From contig JAGOBN010000041.1 of NCBI GenBank assembly GCA_017999235.1, positions 1 to 12,353 of the forward strand: DNA of 12,353 nucleotides. Direction: 5' to 3'. A program made the position numbers and the translations under genes. The notes under the pieces were generated by a model. The model ran no database searches, had not been told where the DNA came from, and saw only the letters and a list, made by a program, of their open reading frames with translations. Origin of the DNA: Anaerolineales bacterium (GTDB taxonomy: Bacteria > Chloroflexota > Anaerolineae > Anaerolineales > UBA6663). This document shows, piece after piece, positions 8,401 through 12,353 of this stretch; the first letter of the stretch is position 1; every line of letters begins with the position of its first letter.

Positions 8401-9068
8401 TCCGCCAGCTCGCGCACAAACTCGGCGCGGGCCGGGTCCGGCAGCTGGGTGAACAACTCTTCGGCTTGATCCAGAAAGATGTACAGCCGGCAGTCCGGCC
8501 CCAGGATAGCGCCGGTCTGGCGCAGAAAATCGCGCAGCGGGCCGGTGGCCAGCAGGGGCGCCACGCCCAGGTCCGGCAGGAAGGCGCGCTTGATCGCCAG
8601 GTATGGCTCCACCTGATAGGGCCGCAGGTAGATGGGCAAATGGCCGCGGGCGATGAGCTGGGGCATGACGCCGGCTTGGAGCAGCGAGGACTTGCCGGCG
8701 CCGGATTCGGAATGGATGACCGTCAGCGGCGCGCGGCTCAGGCGGTCCAGCACGTCGTTGATGGCGCGGGTGCGGCCGAAGAACAGGGAGGTGTCGCTGA
8801 GCCGGTAGGTGAGCAGGCCCTTGTAGGGGTTGCCGCGCGTCACCGTGTCTTCGCCGGCGCGCGCCTGCAGGCTGCGGGCGAAGGCGCTGACGCCGGCCGC
8901 CAGCGCCTGGCGCTCCAGCTCGCGGTCGGTGTGCGCGGCTTCGGCCGCCGTCAGCGCGCGCTGGACGATGTTCTGGATGTTGTGGATGATCTTGTCGCGG
9001 CCGACGACGTCACCGCCGATGGCTAGGTCGCCGGAAGCGTTGATGATAGCGCCGCTGGACTCGGTCAT
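5463..9068 (-). CDS. Membrane-anchored STAND NTPase with C-terminal double beta-propeller
   Basis: A 1201-residue multidomain protein. Residues 12-30 carry a GD-repeat tag (SGDLAIGGDVVGRDKIIHN). Residues 80-440 form an nSTAND1-type NTPase, beginning NPYKGLLTYRLSDTSLFFGR. Walker A is SESGAGKSS (120-128), with Ser in place of the first Gly. Walker B is LYIFLDQAEELF (195-206). TLALRTEF (235-242) and YELAHDYLI (428-436) are other landmarks. After RRRR (504-507) comes one membrane helix (~512-531), an Ala-rich probable coiled coil (~535-625), and 14 repeats of about 41 residues with the core FDGxRLWVANxxxNTVQxIDP (633-1201). STAND ATPases are signal-controlled switches that often act in bacterial conflict systems. 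By the positive-inside rule the ATPase is cytoplasmic and the propeller outside; this is inference. The ATG at 9068 has GGGAAGG (9085-9079) 10 bases upstream. It is the first gene of the operon. Confidence 0.93.
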   Translation of the reverse strand: MTESSGAIINASGDLAIGGDVVGRDKIIHNIQNIVQRALTAAEAAHTDRELERQALAAGVSAFARSLQARAGEDTVTRGNPYKGLLTYRLSDTSLFFGRTRAINDVLDRLSRAPLTVIHSESGAGKSSLLQAGVMPQLIARGHLPIYLRPYQVEPYLAIKRAFLPDLGVAPLLATGPLRDFLRQTGAILGPDCRLYIFLDQAEELFTQLPDPARAEFVRELAECLEDDSLNVRWTLALRTEFFGALANFRPQIRDPFANDYRLNRLTLAEAHEVVAEPAKRRGVLYEAGLVEQIIKDLGAAEVSPPEIQIVCSGLYTDLPPAETVTLRTITRALYEQGGGAAGLLHDHLDRVLTRDVPKDLQTAARRLLEALISSEGRRIIRSHSALVQELTSLGVAAEKFDALAGQLIDSRLLRRLEPNAEHPEPGYELAHDYLIGKITVDPAVQARKAAQELLERETDTYQRFGRRTLLDDDKLAILEPRLTELTLSPESKLLLEKSRTAQRRRRGFQMGSLVVTGLLLVAGVVFGFITVSAQNSLRDAGTAVAAAQVQATAASRALFEADVRAAEAGAQVGTSVAVADRAARLRSTAVVEVTQASDEAAAIRLEAADIRRQAAAAERVVRGLFEKNQLVPVDVGPAAMLLAGDQLWVANAISNTVQTIDPQTGAAGSPIPVGRNPTALLFDGRRVWVANTEDNTIQAFDPVTRAEVVAPIATGRSPLGLAWDGQRVWVSNGDDDAVQAIDPEQRVVIATVPVGDRPYALAFDGQKLWVGNWSDSTLMVIDPATQQVEPDTLTVGSRPAALLFDGQRLWTVNQNDRVAHVSVIDVARRVVLNSGQPITVGLNPVALAYDPTGQQVWVSVQNEDGIRAVDPATFRVGALVKVGRLPSGLVSAAGRLWVANNGNNTVQVVDPRLGDLSATLPVGPAPRALLFLPNRNQLWLSYQTNQTLQALDVAANRLGTRYLVGNEPRSLAFDGTRLWVANGRDNTVQSVNLSANVINAPVAVGPSVRSVAFDGVRIWVVNGRGGPNNTGTLQPIDPDTRRPGTAIPIGVNPTALFFDGARLWVANSTDNTVQSVAPTSGLLGPAIPVGNFPNAFTWDGARLWVANQNSNTVQAIDPLRNTVTLTVTVNTAPIDLAFDGQQVWVASFTGKTVQSIEPATGAVGPPIPVDSRPRALAFDGTRLWIANQDNDNLQYLTIHK
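5466..7172. repeat. Fourteen tandem YVTN-type propeller repeats (coding)
   Basis: The region encodes 14 in-frame repeats of about 41 residues with the core xRLWVANxxDNTVQxIDP. At the DNA level, blocks such as ggccacccacag recur on the plus strand. The repeats have diverged: unit 5 has a short insert, unit 6 lacks the WVAN core (WVSV), unit 8 reads WLSY, and unit 10 carries an insert with GGPNN. The last unit ends at the stop codon. Fourteen units would fit two seven-bladed propellers. Confidence 0.85.
8980..9007. repeat. Copy 2 of DNA encoding the shared GGD/VGRDKIIHN tag
   Basis: Matches 2531-2558 with one mismatch in 28 bases, including 20 identical bases. It encodes the tag at the N-terminus of the STAND protein, in the same orientation as copy 1. 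Confidence 0.75.
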
Positions 9069-9104
9069 CGCGGATGAGCCTTCCCTACACAGAGTACGGG
9101 TTGG

Positions 9105-9136
9105 TAGCCGGTTAGTGGATCAGCGTTCTAGCCGGT
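9105..9136. repeat. Pair of 8-bp direct repeats upstream of the STAND gene
   Basis: tagccggt occurs at 9105-9112 and 9129-9136, 24 bases apart start to start, between the possible promoter and the ribosome site of the STAND gene. The spacing is a little over two helical turns, as for a repressor or activator bound on one face of DNA. Eight bases is short, so chance is possible. Confidence 0.35.
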
Positions 9137-9137
9137 A

Positions 9138-9169
9138 AATATACACCCGAATTTGGCCGCTGACTGCAA
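9138..9169 (-). promoter_or_regulatory. Possible promoter of the STAND operon
   Basis: Read on the minus strand, TTGCAG (9169-9164) could serve as a -35 element, and an AT-rich stretch TGTATATTT (9145-9137) as the -10 region; spacing is 18 bases to TGTATA or 20 to TATATT. This is the only clearly AT-rich stretch in the 162-base gap before the operon and it follows the putative terminator of the preceding gene. The match is imperfect. Confidence 0.3.
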
Positions 9170-9176
9170 TTAAGAC

Positions 9177-9203
9177 AAGCGCCCACCGCCGGGGTGAGCG
9201 CTT
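9177..9203 (-). terminator. Probable terminator of the LCP/carboxypeptidase pair
   Basis: aagcgc (9177-9182) pairs with gcgctt (9198-9203), and four further pairs follow inside after one mismatch, with a 5-base loop. It lies 27 bases after the stop of the carboxypeptidase gene. In the direction of transcription the stem is followed by GTCTTAATT, a weak T-rich tail. The position is right for a rho-independent terminator, but the tail is poor. Confidence 0.55.
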
Positions 9204-9230
9204 GGGAAAACGGCGGAGCGGGCCGGCGGT

Positions 9231-10751
9231 TTAGCTCAGGCCGTAGAGCGCGCTGAACTTGGACCGCAGGTAGCGCACATACGGCCCCACGTTGATGGGG
9301 CCGCCGACGACGCGCTGCAAGAGCTCGGCCGGCGTGAACTTGCGGCCGTGCTGGTGGATGTGGACGCGCAGCCAGTCGCGCAGGGCGGTGACATCGCCGC
9401 GGGCCAGGCGGGCCGGCAGGTCGGGCAGATCGGCCTGGATCTTCTCCCACAGCTGGGACGCGATGATGCTGCCCAGCGCGTAGGTGGGGAAGTAGCCCAG
9501 CATGCCGCCGGACCAGTGGACGTCCTGCAGAACGCCCTGGGCGTCGTCCGGCACGTCCACGCCAAAATAGGCCTTGAAGCGCGTGTTCCACGCCGCCGGC
9601 AGGTCGCGCAGCGGGATCTCGCCCGCCATCAACGCCTGCTCCAGTTCAAAGCGCAGGATGATGTGCAGGCCATAGGTGGCCTCGTCCGCCTCCACCCGGA
9701 TGAACGAGGGCTGGACGATGTTGATGGCGCGGTAGAAGGCCTCCAGGTCCACGCCGGCCAGCTGCGCCGGGAAAGCGGCCTGCAGCTGCGGATACAGGAA
9801 CTGCCAGAAGGGCCGGCTGCGGCCCACCAGGTTCTCCCACAGGCGGCTCTGTGATTCGTGGATGCCCAGCGATGCGCCGCGGCACAGCGGCGTGCGCTCC
9901 AGGGCCGGGCTGACCTGGTGTTCATACAACCCGTGGCCGAACTCGTGCATCGAGCCGAAGAGGGCGGGATTGATGAAGTCCGGATAATAGCGCGTGGTGA
10001 TGCGGATATCCTGGGTGGCGGAGTTGCTGGCGAACGGATGCACCGTCGGATCGAGGCGCCAGGCCTGGCGCGAAAAGCCGAAGTGGCCGAGCAGCTTCAG
10101 GCAGAACGCCTCCTGCTCGGCGGGCGGGAACGGCTGATGGACGGGGGCGTCGCTGACCGCGGCGGCGCGTTCGCGGATGGCCGCGATCAGCGGCACGATC
10201 TCGGTCTTGAGGTCGGTGAAGACCGTTTGCACGTCCGCCGTCTTCATCCCCGGCTCGTAGTCATCCAGCAGCACGTCATAGGCGGATTGGCCGGCCTCGG
10301 CCAGGCACTCCACCAGCTGATGTTTGAGCTCCAGCGTGTGTTCAAGGTGCGGCCGGAAGAGCTCGTAATTGGACTGCTGGCGCGCGGCCACCCAAGCCGG
10401 CCGGGCCAGCCCGGCGGCGCGCGCCATTTCGGCCCGCAGGGCGGTGGGGACCCGGACGGCCTTGAGATAGTCGCGGCGGGTCACGCGGATCAGGCTGGCC
10501 TCATCCGAGTCGTAGGGCAGGCTGGCCTCGTAGCCGGCTAGTTCTTCCAGGCGGCGGCCAATCTCCGGCGTCGTGAACTTCTCGTGCGCCAGTTTGTTGA
10601 CGGTGGCGAGCTGTTCGGCGCGCACCGCCGCGCCGCCGGGCGCCATCATGGTGTGTTGGTCCCAGTTCAGCACCCAGCTGATCTTGTTGAGATCATGGAT
10701 TTCCGCCAGTTGGGTTTTGAGTTCCGAGAAGGCAAGGGGTGGGGTGGTCAT
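9231..10751 (-). CDS. Carboxypeptidase Taq family (M32) metallocarboxypeptidase
   Basis: A 506-residue zinc carboxypeptidase of family M32, a cytoplasmic enzyme that removes C-terminal amino acids from peptides. All family signatures are present: HPF, DIRITTRY, the zinc-binding HEFGH (residues 269-273; Glu270 is the catalytic base), HESQSRLWEN (from 298; Glu299 probable third zinc ligand), RVEADEATYGLH, and GVLQDVHWSGGMLGYFPTYALG. Length is typical (about 500 residues). The frame extends to 10829, but the ATG at 10751 gives the usual N-terminus and has GAGG nine bases upstream; the extra residues overlap the LCP gene in another frame. It lies 32 bases after the LCP gene and probably shares its transcript. 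No functional link between the two is known to me. Confidence 0.96.
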   Translation of the reverse strand: MTTPPLAFSELKTQLAEIHDLNKISWVLNWDQHTMMAPGGAAVRAEQLATVNKLAHEKFTTPEIGRRLEELAGYEASLPYDSDEASLIRVTRRDYLKAVRVPTALRAEMARAAGLARPAWVAARQQSNYELFRPHLEHTLELKHQLVECLAEAGQSAYDVLLDDYEPGMKTADVQTVFTDLKTEIVPLIAAIRERAAAVSDAPVHQPFPPAEQEAFCLKLLGHFGFSRQAWRLDPTVHPFASNSATQDIRITTRYYPDFINPALFGSMHEFGHGLYEHQVSPALERTPLCRGASLGIHESQSRLWENLVGRSRPFWQFLYPQLQAAFPAQLAGVDLEAFYRAINIVQPSFIRVEADEATYGLHIILRFELEQALMAGEIPLRDLPAAWNTRFKAYFGVDVPDDAQGVLQDVHWSGGMLGYFPTYALGSIIASQLWEKIQADLPDLPARLARGDVTALRDWLRVHIHQHGRKFTPAELLQRVVGGPINVGPYVRYLRSKFSALYGLS

Positions 10752-10783
10752 CAGGTGGGCCTCATATAAGGAAGGTGGCTGGA

Positions 10784-12310
10784 TCAGGGTGTGGCCGTGG
10801 GGGTCGCCGTCGCGCCGGCCGCGATCCAATCCAGCCGCGGGCAGGGGTTGTAATCCTGGCCCAGGATCACCCGGAACGCGGCCGGGCTGGCGGCGTCCGG
10901 CTGGGCCATAATCTGCTTATCGGCCAGATGCAACAGGCTTTGCAGCGCCTTGAGCGGTGAGCCTTTGCTGCTGGTGGTGAAATCCAACAGCGTGGTGGCG
11001 GCCTGCGGCGGGGCCGGCTCGGCGCTCACGACCGGCGCGTACCCGTCGTTGCGGAGGGTCTCGGCGGCCAGGTGCTCCCAGCCGGGCTGGCCGGAGGCGT
11101 TGACGACCTCGACCAGAGTCACCGGGCGTTCCAGGCGGTTGGCGCTGGGCGGCTGGAAGGCCTCGCGCAGCAGGGCGGTCAGCGGGCCGGGCTGGGGCAG
11201 CAGGACGTCGTCGCCTTTGGGCGTGAGCCAGCGCGTGGTCTGGTTGGGCCCGATGGCGAAGTTGCGCAGGCGGGCGTCCTGCAGATCGCCGGCCAGCGGC
11301 GCGAACTGCATCAAATCCCACAGCCCGAGATCGGTGCTCACCACATCCTGAAAATTCGCATACAGCGCCGGGACCTGCGGGATGACGCCGGCGTCCAGCG
11401 CGCCGCGGTAAATGGCGCGCAGGACCTGGCGCTGGCGGTAGCTGCGGAAGTAATCGCCGCCGATCGGCCGGGCGCGCGCATACCAGAGCGCCAGATCCCC
11501 ATCCATGTGCGCCACCCCGATCGGCTGGCTGAACAGAGAATAGTTTTCGGTCAGGGTCTCATCCAGGTCGGGCGCGTTGAGCCGGTATTCGGTGAGCGGG
11601 CAGGTGACCGCCACCTCGACCCCGCCCAGGGCGTCCACGATCTGGCGAAAGCCGTCGAAATTGATGGCGGCATAATAGTGGATGGGGACGCCCAGGTTGT
11701 AAAGCACCGTCTGCTTCAGCAGGGCCGGCCCGCCGCCGGGATAGCTGAGCCGTTCGCCGGCGTCATAGGCGGTGTTGATGCGCGTCATGCCCCAGGTCGG
11801 CACATACACAAACAGGTCGCGCGGGATCGAGACCAGCGAGACCAGGCCGGCCGTCTTGTTGATGGAGACGATGATCAGCGTGTCGGTGCGGAAATTCTTC
11901 TCCAAGTAGGGGCGCGAGTCGGTGCCGATGAGCAGGACATTGACGACTTCGCCCTCGACCGCCAGCGCGGCCACCGGCGTGGGGAAGGGCGTCATCAGCG
12001 TGGCGTCGGCGCGGGGCGTGATGTTGTAATAGCCGAGCGTGGGCTGGCCGACCGGCTGCGCGGTGGGCGTGGCCGTGGCGGTGGGCGCGGCCGGCGCGGT
12101 GGCCGGCGCGCTGCTGCCGGGCGTGGCGGCGCTGGGCGCCGGGGCGGTGGGCGCGGCGGCGCTGGGCGCCGGGGTAAACGCGGTCGGCTCCGCTGTGGCG
12201 GTGGGCGGGGGCGGCGCCGGCGCGCACGCGGCCAGGGCCGCGGTCAGAGTAAGGGCGCCCCAAAACGCCGCCCACAGGCGGCGCCGGGAACGGCGGGTTG
12301 AACAGGTCAT
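10784..12310 (-). CDS. LytR-CpsA-Psr family lipoprotein with C-terminal LytR_C-like domain
   Basis: A 508-residue secreted protein. A basic N-terminus and hydrophobic stretch end in a lipobox LAAC (residues 26-29), so Cys29 is probably lipidated. A Pro/Ala/Thr-rich linker (30-90) follows. The LCP domain spans about 123-310, with LLIGTDSRPY (Asp131, Arg133), RTDT (141-144), SIPRD (161-165) and YARARPIGGDYFRSYRQRQVL (277-297). These match the residues that bind polyprenyl pyrophosphate and catalyse transfer of glycopolymers to peptidoglycan. Residues ~396-485 (TLVEVVNASGQPGWEHLAAETLRNDGY..) resemble the LytR_C domain. LCP proteins usually have an N-terminal membrane helix; the lipoprotein form is less common. 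The start ATG has AAGG only 3 bases upstream, a tight spacing, but no other start keeps the signal peptide. The C-terminus is another TATPTATP tail. Confidence 0.93.
   Translation of the reverse strand: MTCSTRRSRRRLWAAFWGALTLTAALAACAPAPPPPTATAEPTAFTPAPSAAAPTAPAPSAATPGSSAPATAPAAPTATATPTAQPVGQPTLGYYNITPRADATLMTPFPTPVAALAVEGEVVNVLLIGTDSRPYLEKNFRTDTLIIVSINKTAGLVSLVSIPRDLFVYVPTWGMTRINTAYDAGERLSYPGGGPALLKQTVLYNLGVPIHYYAAINFDGFRQIVDALGGVEVAVTCPLTEYRLNAPDLDETLTENYSLFSQPIGVAHMDGDLALWYARARPIGGDYFRSYRQRQVLRAIYRGALDAGVIPQVPALYANFQDVVSTDLGLWDLMQFAPLAGDLQDARLRNFAIGPNQTTRWLTPKGDDVLLPQPGPLTALLREAFQPPSANRLERPVTLVEVVNASGQPGWEHLAAETLRNDGYAPVVSAEPAPPQAATTLLDFTTSSKGSPLKALQSLLHLADKQIMAQPDAASPAAFRVILGQDYNPCPRLDWIAAGATATPTATP
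12125..12174. repeat. 20-bp direct repeat in the LCP linker
   Basis: ggcggcgctgggcgccgggg occurs at 12125-12144 and again at 12155-12174, a 30-base period in frame. It encodes the PAPSAA units of the Pro/Ala linker. Such in-frame repeats can change copy number and linker length by slippage. Confidence 0.8.
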
Positions 12311-12353
12311 GGGCCTTAACGTTGACGGTGGCGGGTGATCAGTGGGGATCAGC
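12311..12353. other. Upstream region of the LCP gene, cut by window edge
   Basis: Forty-three bases remain before the LCP start. AAGG near the start codon is the only ribosome-site candidate. No convincing promoter element is visible in what remains, so the promoter probably lies outside the window. Confidence 0.4.

Noticed and set aside
9069..9230. The largest intergenic gap, examined for a tRNA, small RNA or mobile-element end
   Set aside because: No cloverleaf, no terminal inverted repeats and no target duplication are visible. Only the hairpin, the short direct repeat and a weak promoter candidate are supported.
11072..12301. 409-codon plus-strand open frame opposite the LCP gene
   Set aside because: Its Arg/Gly-rich product is what the complement of a Pro/Ala linker gives; the LCP motifs on the other strand are unambiguous.
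9114..12353. Similarity between agtggatcagc (9114-9124) upstream of the STAND gene and agtggggatcagc (12341-12353) upstream of the LCP gene
   Set aside because: The match is short and needs a two-base gap; with one copy at the window edge it cannot be judged.

Overview
The window is a GC-rich, densely coded bacterial segment. Several features point to Chloroflexota (possibly Anaerolineae-like): M32 carboxypeptidase, a lipoprotein-type LytR-CpsA-Psr protein with a Pro/Ala/Thr linker, and a large STAND ATPase with a YVTN-type beta-propeller. This placement rests on gene style only; there is no rRNA or other marker. No gene-free stretch exceeds about 165 bases.

Plus strand, left edge: the C-terminal part of a sensor histidine kinase (3-623) is followed 26 bases later by an aldo/keto reductase (650-1648). 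The reductase ends 9 bases from a convergent minus-strand gene set.

Minus strand, 9068 down to 1658: five tightly packed genes that look like one transcript. In order of transcription they are (1) a 1201-residue membrane-anchored STAND NTPase with a 14-repeat C-terminal beta-propeller; (2) an ABC exporter half-transporter with an extra C-terminal UspA-like domain, starting in an ATGA overlap; (3) a 178-residue Rossmann-like protein resembling TIR/nucleoside-deoxyribosyltransferase-type effectors; (4) a 256-residue protein of unknown function; and (5) a 66-residue protein with a ribosomal L7/L12 C-terminal-like segment, starting in a GTGA overlap. Genes 1 and 4 carry nearly the same N-terminal tag (GGD-V/I-VGRDKIIHN), and the DNA encoding it is almost identical. 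The STAND sensor, shared tag and probable nucleotide-cleaving effector make this set look like an NTP-dependent signalling or conflict (defence-type) system. That role is inferred, not shown.

Minus strand, right side: an LCP-family lipoprotein (12310-10784) is followed 32 bases later by an M32 carboxypeptidase (10751-9231). A hairpin resembling a terminator (9177-9203) separates this pair from the STAND operon. The 162-base gap there (9069-9230) is the only good place for the operon promoter.
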